DNA of 64,000 bases from Thalassomonas sp. M1454 (GCF_007097525.1 NZ_VKDD01000009.1:124001-188000), one strand, 5' to 3'; shown: positions 19,066-30,086, numbered from the stretch's first letter. Translations and numbers: made by a program. The notes: a model not told the origin generated them from the letters alone.

Positions 19066-20528
19066 TACATCATCACCACGTCAAATTGCTCTTGGTTATA
19101 CATAGTTTCGGTTTGTACTTTTATTTGTTTACCAATAAAGACTTCTAACTCAGCTAGATGGTGATATTCATCATCAATTAAAGATTCACTAACCTTTGGT
19201 GAAGCGTAGACAATAAACTTATCTGAGTCATAGGCACGATTGACTCGAACAATTTCTCTTAAGATCTCAAAACAAACTGTTTCTACTGTTTTTAAATTAC
19301 CTCGGCCATCACAGACAGGGCACTCACCACATAAAACGTGTTCAAGGCTTTCTCTTGTGCGCTTACGCGTCATTTCAACTAAGCCAAGAGCTGAGAAGTT
19401 ACTTAGACTGTATTTGACTTTATCTTTGCTCATGGCAACATCGAGACTATGTAGCACACGCTTTTTATGCTCGTTGTTGCTCATATCGATAAAATCAACA
19501 ATGATGATGCCACCTAAATTACGTAAGCGTAGTTGCCTAGCAATTGCCTGAGTAGCTTCAATATTGGTATTAAAAATAGTCTCTTCTAGATTACGATGAC
19601 CAACAAAAGCTCCGGTATTTATATCGATAGTGGTCATAGCTTCGGTTTGGTCAATAATAAGGTAACCACCCGATTTAAGCTCTACCTTTCGCTTCAACGC
19701 TTTTTGAATTTCAGCTTCAACTGAGAACAAATCAAAAATCGGCCTTTCGCCCGGGTAGTATTCAATAATAGGTCTTATTTCAGGCACAAACTCTTCGGTA
19801 AATTTAACAAGTTCTTCGTATGTTAACTTTGAGTCGACTCTTATTCTTTCTAAGCCAGTACCAACGAAATCGCGAATAATTCGGCATGCTAAAAATAAGT
19901 CTTGATAAAGCGGTAAATTAGTTTGTTTACGTTTTTTACGCTCTGCCACTTTAGTCCACACTCGGCGCAAAAACTGCGCATCGTGATCAAGCTCATCATC
20001 GCCTACACCTTCAGCAGCTGTTCGAACAATAAAGCCACTTTCTTCATCACAGTATGGGCTAACAATTTTTTTCAAACGCTGACGTTCTTTTTCACCTTCG
20101 ATGCGCTGCGATATACCGGTATGATTTGAGTTTGGCATCATCACTAAATATCTTGATGCGACGGTAATATCTGTAGTTAGACGAGCACCTTTAGTACCTA
20201 ATGGGTCTTTAACCACTTGCACCATCACGTATTGGCCTTCATGAACTAGGCTTCTGATATCGGGTACTTCATTTTCGCTCGTTTCTTGATTAGTGATTAA
20301 TCGGGTACGGATATCTGAGGCGTGCAAAAAGGCTGCCTTGTCTAAATTGATATCAACAAAAGCTGCTTGCATACCAGGTAAAACACGAATAATTTTACCT
20401 AAATAAATATTGCCGACTATGCCGCGTTTAGCATTTCGCTCAATATGTACTTCTTGTAGGGTACCATTTTCGATTAAAGCAACTCGGGTTTCACTTGGAG
20501 TTACGTTGATGAGTAATTCGCCGCTCAT
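19065..20528 (-). CDS. rng: Ribonuclease G
   Basis: 487 residues. It has an S1-like domain (about 38-125, GNIYLGKIIRVLPGMQAAFVDIN), the catalytic acidic residues in IIIVDFIDM and TTIDINTGAFVG, and the Zn-link motif CGECPVCDGRG near 405-415. It matures the 5' end of 16S rRNA and turns over some mRNAs. It lacks the long RNase E tail. The start overlaps the maf stop by 4 bases. Confidence 0.97.
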   Translation of the reverse strand: MSGELLINVTPSETRVALIENGTLQEVHIERNAKRGIVGNIYLGKIIRVLPGMQAAFVDINLDKAAFLHASDIRTRLITNQETSENEVPDIRSLVHEGQYVMVQVVKDPLGTKGARLTTDITVASRYLVMMPNSNHTGISQRIEGEKERQRLKKIVSPYCDEESGFIVRTAAEGVGDDELDHDAQFLRRVWTKVAERKKRKQTNLPLYQDLFLACRIIRDFVGTGLERIRVDSKLTYEELVKFTEEFVPEIRPIIEYYPGERPIFDLFSVEAEIQKALKRKVELKSGGYLIIDQTEAMTTIDINTGAFVGHRNLEETIFNTNIEATQAIARQLRLRNLGGIIIVDFIDMSNNEHKKRVLHSLDVAMSKDKVKYSLSNFSALGLVEMTRKRTRESLEHVLCGECPVCDGRGNLKTVETVCFEILREIVRVNRAYDSDKFIVYASPKVSESLIDDEYHHLAELEVFIGKQIKVQTETMYNQEQFDVVMM

Positions 20529-21112
20529 TGAATTCCTTTATTAAAATTAGTATTTGCTTTGTTAAGCAACTGTTCTGTTTCATATAGTGGCAGACCAACA
20601 ACCGCAGAGTAACTACCTTCAATGCGCTTAACAAACTTGCCACCGATACCTTGAATGCCATAACTACCAGCTTTGTCTTGCGGTTCATTAGATTGCCAAT
20701 AACTTACTATTTCTGCCTCAGGTATATCTCTAAAATAAACAGCAGTACTCACATATTCAGTATAGATAGTATTTCCTTGAACTATAGATATAGCTGTGAT
20801 CACTTGATGTTGATTACCAGATAGAAGCTGCAACATTTCTTTGCTATGAGTAAAATCTTTTGGTTTACCTAAAATTCTATCTGCACATACAACAACCGTA
20901 TCAGAGCCTAAGACCCAAGTAGCACTATCTGTCTCGTCTAGCTTTTCCCAGCCAGCTTGAGCTTTTTCTTTGGCCATGCGGCAAACAAATTCAACCGCCG
21001 ATTCATCATCATTTACTTGTTCATTGATAGACGCATCTACTAAGCTAAACTCTATCTGTATTTGCTCGAGTAGCTCTTTCCGGCGAGGAGATTTAGACGC
21101 TAAATAAAGCAT
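20525..21112 (-). CDS. maf: Maf-family nucleoside triphosphate pyrophosphatase (YhdE type)
   Basis: 195 residues beginning LYLASKSPRRKELLEQIQ, the signature of Maf/Ham1-like proteins, with GSDTVVVCADRILGKP near 69-84. YhdE-type members hydrolyse dTTP/UTP and modified pyrimidine nucleotides. It lies 2 bp after mreD and overlaps rng, in the standard mre-maf-rng order. Confidence 0.95.
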   Translation of the reverse strand: MLYLASKSPRRKELLEQIQIEFSLVDASINEQVNDDESAVEFVCRMAKEKAQAGWEKLDETDSATWVLGSDTVVVCADRILGKPKDFTHSKEMLQLLSGNQHQVITAISIVQGNTIYTEYVSTAVYFRDIPEAEIVSYWQSNEPQDKAGSYGIQGIGGKFVKRIEGSYSAVVGLPLYETEQLLNKANTNFNKGIQ

Positions 21113-21114
21113 AA

Positions 21115-21597
21115 TTAATGCACCTGAAATTGGCGTCGAATCTTACGCAATAATAAAAATACCACTGGCCATATCGGCATACTGGTTAATACCGGTTTTA
21201 AGTAACTTATCGAAAAATCAACATCAATAACAAAACGCTGTATCCAAAAGACAGTTAAGTGGTATAAGGCAATAAATACACCAACAATGATGGATTGTTG
21301 CAATAGGGAAAAGTTGCGAATTTTTTGGAAATTATTAACCGTCACATAAACAACTAAAGCTGTTGCAAAGGCATTTACCCCTAAAACCGAACCAAGTAAA
21401 ACGTCTATTATAAAACCTATTAACCAAGCAAGTAGTACGTTAACCCGAGTAGGCAGCGCCAATACCCAATAAATCAATACTAATAATGTCCAGTTAGGTC
21501 TAAATTCATCAAAACCAATCGGCAAAGGCATTATCGTTAGCATCAAAGACACGATAATGGTTATCCATATGACAAAATTATTACTTCTTGCTTTCAT
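21115..21597 (-). CDS. mreD: Rod shape-determining protein MreD
   Basis: 160 residues with five to six membrane segments. The sequence LPIGFDEFRPNWTLLVLIYWVLALP is a family hallmark (about 26-50). MreD links MreC to the RodA/PBP2 elongasome in the inner membrane. It overlaps mreC by 17 bases. Confidence 0.95.
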   Translation of the reverse strand: MKARSNNFVIWITIIVSLMLTIMPLPIGFDEFRPNWTLLVLIYWVLALPTRVNVLLAWLIGFIIDVLLGSVLGVNAFATALVVYVTVNNFQKIRNFSLLQQSIIVGVFIALYHLTVFWIQRFVIDVDFSISYLKPVLTSMPIWPVVFLLLRKIRRQFQVH

Positions 21598-22459
21598 CTG
21601 TCACCTTTGCCACTGTTTTGTCAGCGCTTACCGATACTTTTTCATTCGGCCATAATAATAATAAATAGCGCAACCGATTTAACTCAACGAGTGGTTTAAC
21701 TTGTATACGTGCAAATTCGCGGTTTGAATTATCAGAAACATAGGTCACTTCGGCAACAGGGTAGCCTTCCGGGAATTTCCCACCTAATCCAGAAGTTACT
21801 AATAAATCGCCGGCTTTGATATCGGTGGAATGAGGAATATTTTCAACTTCCATCTTAGTTACACTGCCAGTACCTTTAGCAATAACTCTTACGCCATTAC
21901 GATGCACCCTTAACGGGATAGCGTGAGTAATATCACTAAGTAGTAATACCCTTGAGGTATTAACCCCTACATGTAAAATTTGCCCGACGACACCATTTTC
22001 ATCAATTACTGGCTGGCCTTCAAATAAACCATCGGTATTGCCACGGTTAATTACCACCTGATGCGAATACGGATCACTGTCAACAGCAAGGATTTCAGCA
22101 ACCATTTTTTTATAGTCACTACGTACCGGTGAAGCTAATAGTTGACGTAAGCGCTGATTTTCCTGACTAAGAATATCAAGTTGCAGTAGTTTTTCTTTAA
22201 GTAAAAGTTCTTGTCTTTGGTAGCGTTGATTTTCAGCCATCAACTGTTTTCGAGAGACAATATTTTCTGAAGCGTAGTCCATTAATTGTTTCGGACTATT
22301 TGCAATGTACTGCAAAGGACTAACAAGAGATTGTAAGTAGCCCCGGGCCACCTCAAAACTTGCTAATTTATGGTCGCAATAAATGAAAACGCTTGATAAA
22401 ACAAGCGCTAACATTATCCGCCTATGGCTGGAATATCCATCAAGAAAAATGGGATTCAT
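21581..22459 (-). CDS. mreC: Rod shape-determining protein MreC
   Basis: 292 residues: a membrane anchor (about 13-30), a periplasmic coiled coil (about 60-110), and the beta-barrel domain with VVINRGNTDGLFEGQPVIDENGVVGQI near 131-160. MreC scaffolds the elongation complex by activating PBP2. It is 37 bp after mreB in one operon. Confidence 0.96.
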   Translation of the reverse strand: MNPIFLDGYSSHRRIMLALVLSSVFIYCDHKLASFEVARGYLQSLVSPLQYIANSPKQLMDYASENIVSRKQLMAENQRYQRQELLLKEKLLQLDILSQENQRLRQLLASPVRSDYKKMVAEILAVDSDPYSHQVVINRGNTDGLFEGQPVIDENGVVGQILHVGVNTSRVLLLSDITHAIPLRVHRNGVRVIAKGTGSVTKMEVENIPHSTDIKAGDLLVTSGLGGKFPEGYPVAEVTYVSDNSNREFARIQVKPLVELNRLRYLLLLWPNEKVSVSADKTVAKVTDESKK

Positions 22460-22496
22460 ATTTCTCGCTCAGCCGGTTTACACCGGCTGTTAAAAA

Positions 22497-23795
<1,299 letters not shown>

Positions 23796-26447
23796 TTACT
23801 TATCTATTTCTTTTTTGTTGATGATTCTTTTACCCTGATTAAAACGTCCGAATGTAGCCTCGGCGGTAGGATTTTCATTAAAGTCATTTTCATTCAACCA
23901 ATCAGACTGCAACCAACTTGGCGCTTGATAGCCGACACCAATTTTCCCCACTTCATTAGGGGCTGTTAATTCTAAATCTATAGTTTCACCGGCATTAAAA
24001 GTAACCGAACTTGGCGTCTCATCAGTAACTGAGGTGCTATTAGGATCTAAGTCAGCTAAATCAATTAAAACCATCGATGACTCTGTAAATACAGTACAAT
24101 TATCTTGGGTATTCAATAAATAACTACTACCATCAAAATACTCTAACTGCATTATTTGAGCTAAATTTTCAGTTTCAGGGCCAAAAGTATCTTGTAAGTT
24201 CCAGCGCCCAAATTTAATATTCAAACTAGCAGCAACACTTGCCTGCACAGCATTTACAGGGTCACCATTAAAATCAATAAACTCTGTAGAGACTCCATCA
24301 CTGTCAACAACGGAAATTATTTCTAATGGGATGCTACTAATAAATGGAGCTATTTTGGCGTTGCTGTTTTTTGTATAAACAAAGTTGTCCATAGCACTGA
24401 ATACATAATTAACATTTCCTGATAAAACCGCTGTTTCATTAGGCATTATCTCCCCTGCGCTAATCTGTGCAGTTAAAGCAACTAAAGATCCATCTTTACC
24501 AACTTGTACTTGATCAGTTAATGGCGCTGTAACCGTTACCGATGAAGGTGTTAACATCATAAATTCATTGATGTAGTTTTTAGTTACGGCGCCAAAAGCG
24601 TTATATGGTTCAATACGGATCTCAGGAGCGACTAGATAATGGATTGCACCTACACTTTGCGTAGCAGCATCCATTTCTCCGCTGTAAGCAAAATCATTAC
24701 AACTTGTGGTTAAAGTGCCATCAATATCGGTAACTTGCATAAAATGATGAGGAGTAAATCGACCTATTGTTTGATTAGCACTACTGATGTTTTGCCCAAA
24801 ATAATTTATGTCCCTTGCAGCTAAGGTAATTAACCCCACCTCAGAATAAGTACTCGTACTATCGATATACTCACCAGAGATAAAGCTAGCTGGCTCTATA
24901 TCTGCCTTATTCCAATCACCATCAATAGCCACTAAGTTGATTTTGTCATTAAAGACTAAAGTACCATTAGCACCTAAAATCGGATCAATTGGCGCCGAAC
25001 GTTCAGTGATTATTTCAATCGCATTAATAGTTTGTGGTTGGTAATTTGTAGTTATTGTGCCATCTGTACATTGCGCACTAATAGATACTGAAAACTCATT
25101 ACCCGCTTTTTCATTAGCATTACCATCTAATAACGTATTATCCGTGTTATTTTTTCTAGCATTAACTTTAAGCTGAGTCGGATAAAAAGTTAATTCGGAC
25201 TGCCCTTGTAGGTATAACCCGGCATACTCACCTGTGGTTTCAGTAAAACTAGAATTTAAATTAATTTTACCAGCATCTCCATAGCTAAACTGATTAATAA
25301 CCGCCACACCTTGTTGATCAAATTCAAGTAAATATGACTTTTTAGTCCCTGGCTGAGCAAGTGCAGAGCCATTCATTACAGGTAGCTTGGTTCCTGAAGT
25401 TGGCAGGTTATAATTGAAATCAAAATCGATAAGTTTCTCACCAACTAAAGCACCTTCACATTGATTAGTGATTTGATTTTTTTGTACAGCTCGAAGCTGT
25501 AACTGCTGAATATCACAAGAAGGAGATGCAACTGTATCGATAACAAAACCAGCATCTGAAAAAATCACATCACAACTGCTAGAGCCATCGCCAGTATTTA
25601 AACAAACATAGTCACTAGCAAGAGCTAATGTAGCAGTATTTGGCTGTACATAAACAAAACTTGCACCTGTACTATAACCATTAACGATACTAACTGTTTG
25701 ACCAATACCATTTACCGTTAAAGTAACATCTGTCGTAATTGAGGTATCAATAGTGCCACAAGTATTATCTGTACAAGCTCTGATCTCAACAGGTTCGGCT
25801 TCACATGTAAGACCAATACCATCATGGACAATTTGAAAAACGCCGATATTATCAGGTGGTAAATTTGGCTCTAAAGGTGTCTCTTCGCAAGGTCCCCAAT
25901 TAGCAGGATCCGTGCTACCATCTGGTTTAGAACATATATTGCCCTCATTACCTGGATTTTCAACAATAGTTCCTGAATCAGGATCTTCTGGTTCAAAAGA
26001 CCAATCTCCACCAGAATTATCATTATTAGTGTAGCGTAAGTAATGAACTAGAATATCAGTCCCATTTGGCCCATCTAATGTATTGGTATCTACTAATAAA
26101 ATTTCTTGCAGCGTATTATGCAAGTCAACGTCATATAATATTAAAAATGTGCCCGCAGGGTAAAAACTACAATCAGTAGGATCCGCAACAAAGCTACATA
26201 CTTCAAAAATTGTTTGGGCGTTCCCACCTTGGCCTTCTTCAATCAAAGTCCAATCAGTAACATCCACCCCTTCATTAAAATAAAGTTCAATATATGAGTC
26301 TGCAGAATTATTAACTTCGTTGATAACAACTTTCCCAACATGCTCAGAATTACCTAAAGTAACCGTTTCATCAGGTCCCGAAACTGCAACAAAAGAACTA
26401 AATACGCTAATAAGTATGCATAAAATTTTAAAGACTTTATTCATCAC
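23796..26447 (-). CDS. mshQ: MSHA biogenesis protein MshQ-like, with lamin-tail-like N-terminus
   Basis: 883 residues counted from a GTG at 26447 that overlaps the mshP stop; an ATG follows directly at 26444 and is equally good. A signal peptide (about 1-23) leads to a mature exported protein. Residues about 38-125 (VVINEVNNSADSYIELYF then VDVTDWTLIEE) look like a lamin-tail domain. The rest is beta-rich with many Cys pairs and matches the large MshQ C-terminal region (DUF6701 type). MshQ is encoded at the end of MSHA loci and is thought to be a surface or pilus-associated adhesin-like protein; its role is not well defined. Confidence 0.85.
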   Translation of the reverse strand: MMNKVFKILCILISVFSSFVAVSGPDETVTLGNSEHVGKVVINEVNNSADSYIELYFNEGVDVTDWTLIEEGQGGNAQTIFEVCSFVADPTDCSFYPAGTFLILYDVDLHNTLQEILLVDTNTLDGPNGTDILVHYLRYTNNDNSGGDWSFEPEDPDSGTIVENPGNEGNICSKPDGSTDPANWGPCEETPLEPNLPPDNIGVFQIVHDGIGLTCEAEPVEIRACTDNTCGTIDTSITTDVTLTVNGIGQTVSIVNGYSTGASFVYVQPNTATLALASDYVCLNTGDGSSSCDVIFSDAGFVIDTVASPSCDIQQLQLRAVQKNQITNQCEGALVGEKLIDFDFNYNLPTSGTKLPVMNGSALAQPGTKKSYLLEFDQQGVAVINQFSYGDAGKINLNSSFTETTGEYAGLYLQGQSELTFYPTQLKVNARKNNTDNTLLDGNANEKAGNEFSVSISAQCTDGTITTNYQPQTINAIEIITERSAPIDPILGANGTLVFNDKINLVAIDGDWNKADIEPASFISGEYIDSTSTYSEVGLITLAARDINYFGQNISSANQTIGRFTPHHFMQVTDIDGTLTTSCNDFAYSGEMDAATQSVGAIHYLVAPEIRIEPYNAFGAVTKNYINEFMMLTPSSVTVTAPLTDQVQVGKDGSLVALTAQISAGEIMPNETAVLSGNVNYVFSAMDNFVYTKNSNAKIAPFISSIPLEIISVVDSDGVSTEFIDFNGDPVNAVQASVAASLNIKFGRWNLQDTFGPETENLAQIMQLEYFDGSSYLLNTQDNCTVFTESSMVLIDLADLDPNSTSVTDETPSSVTFNAGETIDLELTAPNEVGKIGVGYQAPSWLQSDWLNENDFNENPTAEATFGRFNQGKRIINKKEIDK

Positions 26448-26872
26448 TATTGCCCTCTCGCATTAACTTCAATAGTGCGGTTGGCGGAAATATTCCCAGC
26501 ATTACACAAGCCAGTAGTAGTTAAGGTAAAGTAAGTTACTCCATTTTCGGTAAACTCTTGGCATTGCACACTTTCGATAGCACACCCAATTAATCCAGGA
26601 GCAGAGTTTATATTTGGCACAGTTGCAGAGTTAACATCCGCACAAGAAGTATTAGATGCTGGTACGGGAAATAGTTTTTGTTGTGCCCATTGGTTACCAG
26701 TATCTGCAGCTAAATAAGCTCTAGTACCAAGCACCTCATACGAAATAGTTTCACTCGATACAGATATCATTTTTGCCATAACGGCAGCCAATACACTAAA
26801 GACAACAATCATAAATACTGCCATGACTAGACTCGCGCCATGTTGGCGTTTAGGTGTTTTACTATGGAACAT
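26447..26872 (-). CDS. mshP: MSHA minor pilin-like protein MshP
   Basis: 141 residues from ATG 26872 (MFHSKTPKRQHGASLVMAVFM). A longer frame reaches 26911 but would overlap mshO by 50 bases; the chosen start leaves an 11-base overlap. The N-terminus has a GASLV type-III-like segment followed by a hydrophobic helix, an atypical PilX/GspK-like prepilin lacking the usual Glu5. It has four or more cysteines. The place between mshO and mshQ is the standard one. Confidence 0.85.
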   Translation of the reverse strand: MFHSKTPKRQHGASLVMAVFMIVVFSVLAAVMAKMISVSSETISYEVLGTRAYLAADTGNQWAQQKLFPVPASNTSCADVNSATVPNINSAPGLIGCAIESVQCQEFTENGVTYFTLTTTGLCNAGNISANRTIEVNARGQ

Positions 26873-27638
26873 GTTGAATATGCACTCCATTACTAAAAAA
26901 CACACTTTCATTATTCTGACTGAAAGTAAAATTGACCTGCACTATGGCATCACTTTGCTGCTTGGCATCAAAGATAAAAGGCAAACCAGCACTAGTGTCT
27001 ATATGCTCAGCCATTAACACACCGCCAGTTAAGATCGTTTGAACATTATTAAACCCATAAAACGAAAATCGCTCAAGTCGTCCTGTTTCAGCACAATAGC
27101 TTACTGGCTCACCAACAATAAATAAGTGTTGATTAGGAGAATCTGAAGCAAACGAAGTTGCACTAGCAAGGGTGATCTGCCAAGTGTTATTGGTGGTATC
27201 AACGCTATTAATTCTCTGCGCTTTATTTAAACTTAAATCATATGCATCACTTTCATCTATAGGATAAACAACAGCTCGGTCAGTATTTCTAAAATTATAA
27301 AAAGAACTGGCTTTAATCACTTCAATATCAGCACTTGCTAAATCACCATTGGCAGGTATATCGCTATAAACATGACTAGTTTTGATAGGGACAAACTCTA
27401 AACATTGACGATTGCCATCATCGATAATACGAATCGAGTTAGGTAAGGCATTACGCAGTTCACGATTTAATCTTTCAACGGCGAACCTAGCATCCGAAAT
27501 TAAAGAATCGCGATTAGAAACATTCTGGTAAACATTAGAGCCGACATTGATAAAGCCAACAAAACCGACCGATATTATGCCTAAAATAGCTATCACTAAA
27601 ACTAATTCAATTAAGGTAAAACCTTTTGCTCTAATCAT
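26862..27638 (-). CDS. mshO: MSHA minor pilin MshO
   Basis: 258 residues with a type IV prepilin N-terminus RAKGFTLIELVLVIAILG (cleavage after Gly6, Glu at +5). The globular part is pilin-like and has the NREL motif of GspJ/PilW-type minor pilins (about 80-90). The start overlaps the mshD stop (ATGA). Processed by the prepilin peptidase PilD, whose gene is outside the window. Confidence 0.92.
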   Translation of the reverse strand: MIRAKGFTLIELVLVIAILGIISVGFVGFINVGSNVYQNVSNRDSLISDARFAVERLNRELRNALPNSIRIIDDGNRQCLEFVPIKTSHVYSDIPANGDLASADIEVIKASSFYNFRNTDRAVVYPIDESDAYDLSLNKAQRINSVDTTNNTWQITLASATSFASDSPNQHLFIVGEPVSYCAETGRLERFSFYGFNNVQTILTGGVLMAEHIDTSAGLPFIFDAKQQSDAIVQVNFTFSQNNESVFFSNGVHIQHVP

Positions 27639-28210
27639 TCGATATTTGCCTTGTAGTTGGCAAATGTAATAGGAGTACCAAGAGGTGTTGTTACCACAAT
27701 GGTAATTCTTTTAACTAAATCTGTATTGGTAATTATATTACCTGAATAATCATCACTGCCGGCATCAAAAGTGCCATTGTAATTATTATCATAGGTAACA
27801 TTGACGCTAACATTAAAGCCAAAGTATTGCTGGGCAATGTCTTCTCCTAGCGCATCACTCAAATTAGTTAAGCCATTAAAGTCATCAACATCATCAAAAT
27901 TAGCCCTAGACTCTCCAGCTTCAGCCCGTAATTCATCATAACCAGTACAAGCAACAGCGCCTGTTTCATTACACCTAAGTAAACCGCCAGTTCTATCAGT
28001 ATTTTCATCAAAAGATTTGGATGTGATTTCATTCATTAACGACTGGCCAAGCTCGGCCGCTCGAATTAAATGAATTTGGTCGGCACTTTGCTTTTCTCTT
28101 GGCAGCATTGCTGCCATCATAAATCCAATAGCAACCACCATAACAGTCATACCTATAACCAGCTCTATTAGGGTAAAACCTTGTTGGAATTTAGAGGCAT
28201 TAACAGGCAT
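27635..28210 (-). CDS. mshD: MSHA minor pilin MshD
   Basis: 191 residues from ATG 28210, which has a GAGGG ribosome site 8 bases ahead; starts at 28216 and 28231 lie upstream in frame. The prepilin motif is QQGFTLIELVIGMTVMV. The GspI/PilV-like region REKQSADQIHLIRAAELGQSLMNEI follows. It overlaps mshC by 11 bases and mshO by 4. Confidence 0.92.
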   Translation of the reverse strand: MPVNASKFQQGFTLIELVIGMTVMVVAIGFMMAAMLPREKQSADQIHLIRAAELGQSLMNEITSKSFDENTDRTGGLLRCNETGAVACTGYDELRAEAGESRANFDDVDDFNGLTNLSDALGEDIAQQYFGFNVSVNVTYDNNYNGTFDAGSDDYSGNIITNTDLVKRITIVVTTPLGTPITFANYKANIE

Positions 28211-28673
28211 GGACATAGCCCTCAGATTCAATACAAAGCCTAGCGGTATCTACATTATTAAATTCTATAACACATTGGTTGGAGCATTCGAATGCCCTTC
28301 CCCATGAATCAAAAGTTATTGTGCTTGTACTTAAAGAATTTATTGTTACTGATGAGCTTGCTGGAACAGCAAAGCCAACATTATCATCCTGCCAATTTGT
28401 TGCAAAAATTGTAGAAACGCAATCAATAGAGCGACCATAGGCTTTATTTTGAATAACAACTCTGTGACAGGCATTAGAGTCAGTTTGCTGCATGGCTTGT
28501 TGCTGCATTAAACGCAGGCTAGAAACCATCTGATCGCGATAAGCAAAGGAATCGAAATGACTAACACCTAATAATTTTGGCGTAGCAGTAATCGCTAGAA
28601 TAGAAATGATTAAAATCACCACCACTAGTTCAATTAAGGTAAAGCCTGAAGATTTAGATTTATTACAACTCAT
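28200..28673 (-). CDS. mshC: MSHA minor pilin MshC
   Basis: 157 residues from ATG 28673 (a TTG directly before it also is in frame). Prepilin motif SSGFTLIELVVVILIISILA. Residues around 45-65 (DQMVSSLRLMQQQAMQQT) match GspH/FimT-like minor pilins. Six cysteines occur, with two near the C-terminus. It begins 188 bp after the mshA stop, beyond the hairpin at 28811-28835. Confidence 0.92.
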   Translation of the reverse strand: MSCNKSKSSGFTLIELVVVILIISILAITATPKLLGVSHFDSFAYRDQMVSSLRLMQQQAMQQTDSNACHRVVIQNKAYGRSIDCVSTIFATNWQDDNVGFAVPASSSVTINSLSTSTITFDSWGRAFECSNQCVIEFNNVDTARLCIESEGYVHAC

Positions 28674-28860
28674 CAACTACAGCATACATTCAGTTAGGTA
28701 TAAATTAACCAATAAATTAATCACTTAGTTAACTTTTTTAGTATAGTTTAAGACTATAGCATATTGCAGAAAAAACATGCTTTACTAAATGTTACTTAAT
28801 TTTCGGATACAAAAAAACCGCGACTAGCGCGGTTTAAAAAAATAATAAATTAAACTTTAA
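28674..28860. other. Intergenic region between mshA and mshC
   Basis: On the minus strand this holds the mshA terminator (28811-28835) and about 140 bp of AT-rich sequence that may carry a promoter for mshC onward. I cannot assign hexamers with confidence. Confidence 0.5.
28811..28835 (-). terminator. Terminator/attenuator after the major pilin gene mshA
   Basis: Perfect 8-bp stem AAACCGCG/CGCGGTTT (28815-28822 with 28828-28835) with a 5-base loop. Read on the minus strand it is followed by a T-run (complement of the A-run at 28811-28817). It starts 25 bp after the mshA stop codon. Confidence 0.85.
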
Positions 28861-29346
28861 TTAACAGCCTGGAATCAAGTCGGTACCTATTTTTGATTCT
28901 ACTGAAGGTCGAGTTTCAGCATTGGCAACATTGTTATCATAATTTACAAAACAATTAGCCGTATCCGTTGCTCCGTTGTGTGTCCACGTTGAACCAGTAC
29001 CTTGTGCGCCACTAGCAAAAACAATTTCTTCATCTGAAATCTCTACCATAAGTTCGATAGACTCATTTGTAGGCCAACCATAGTTTAACTCTATCTTAGT
29101 GCCTGCAACCATGATGAAATCATTAGTTGAACCATCCGTATAAGCCGCAGTTGCACCTTCTATTAATGCTTTAGCATGAGCAATATCAGCCGCCGAGTTT
29201 ACTGAACCTTCAACACCTTCAATTACAGCACCACGAGCATCACCAGTTAAGTCAATAAACTTAGGGGCAGCTGTTGCAGCTAAAATACCTAGGATAACGA
29301 TTACGATTACTAATTCGATTAGTGTAAAACCTTTGTTGTTGTTCAT
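28861..29346 (-). CDS. mshA: MSHA major pilin MshA
   Basis: 161 residues. Short leader MNNNKG is cleaved before FTLIELVIVIVILGILAATAAPKF, the classic type IVa pilin helix with Glu5. The globular domain carries a C-terminal Cys pair (TANCFVNYD ... LIPGC) that would form the D-region disulphide. An AAAGGGG ribosome site 8 bases before the ATG is the strongest in the locus, and a terminator follows. These features fit the highly expressed major subunit of a mannose-sensitive-haemagglutinin pilus used for surface attachment. Confidence 0.96.
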   Translation of the reverse strand: MNNNKGFTLIELVIVIVILGILAATAAPKFIDLTGDARGAVIEGVEGSVNSAADIAHAKALIEGATAAYTDGSTNDFIMVAGTKIELNYGWPTNESIELMVEISDEEIVFASGAQGTGSTWTHNGATDTANCFVNYDNNVANAETRPSVESKIGTDLIPGC

Positions 29347-29471
29347 GAGAACCCCTTTAATAAAAACTTAGAATCTGTGTTAAATAATTTAATAAAGCCA
29401 TTGTAAAGATTAAGTTAACAACTAACCGTTACAATTTGTAAAATCCAAGTAAAACTTCGTACTTACTGTAA

Positions 29472-30086
29472 CTAATCAACAGGGTGATGAACTACAACAT
29501 GGCTTGTTGCTGGTTGATAAGTAAAGTTATTACCTTCAGTCTCATCTTCAGGAGCAACATAATCATCACCTGATCTAACTAAACTTTCTTTTAAAAAGTA
29601 TGCACAGTAACTTTGAGCTCCAGTACCTTCTAATGTTACGAAGTATTTATAACTATCAGAATCAACACCGTTAAGGTCATCAATGCTTGAAGTAAGTAAC
29701 GGTGGTTGCTGTAAAATATTATTCCAAATATCAACACAATCTGTTGCAGATAACGACGTATCCCCTCCTTCTAATGCAATTGGGTAACCAGGACGTACTC
29801 CGTTAGCTTTATCTTCGGCAGTTAAAATTAAAACGCTACCATCGTAATCTACAACATTATTAGTTCCATCATTTTGTCGACCTTCGGCTTCCCATTGTGC
29901 TCGAGCTAATGAAACGGCTGTAGCAAAACCACCTGCCATCCCTTCAATATTAGCATCTTGAGCTTGCTCGGTAAGGTCAATAAATTTAGGTATTGCTGTA
30001 ACCGCTAATAAGCCAAGTAGCACTACTACTATGACTAGCTCAATTAAGGTAAAACCTTGCGTTGCTTTAATTTTTGTATTTTTCAT
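29472..30086 (-). CDS. mshB: MSHA pilin-like protein MshB
   Basis: 204 residues with prepilin motif TQGFTLIELVIVVVLLGLLA (cleavage after Gly12). Longer than MshA, and with the MshB-style block SLARAQWEAEGRQND near 70-85 plus a Cys pair. It sits directly upstream of mshA, separated by 125 bp that probably include the mshA promoter. MshB is a second pilin of the locus, less abundant than MshA. Confidence 0.92.
   Translation of the reverse strand: MKNTKIKATQGFTLIELVIVVVLLGLLAVTAIPKFIDLTEQAQDANIEGMAGGFATAVSLARAQWEAEGRQNDGTNNVVDYDGSVLILTAEDKANGVRPGYPIALEGGDTSLSATDCVDIWNNILQQPPLLTSSIDDLNGVDSDSYKYFVTLEGTGAQSYCAYFLKESLVRSGDDYVAPEDETEGNNFTYQPATSHVVVHHPVD

Noticed and set aside
29347-29471. Sigma-54 or sigma-70 promoter for mshA
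   Set aside because: No GG-N10-GC sigma-54 core is seen and the sigma-70 candidates are weak, so no promoter is called even though one must exist.
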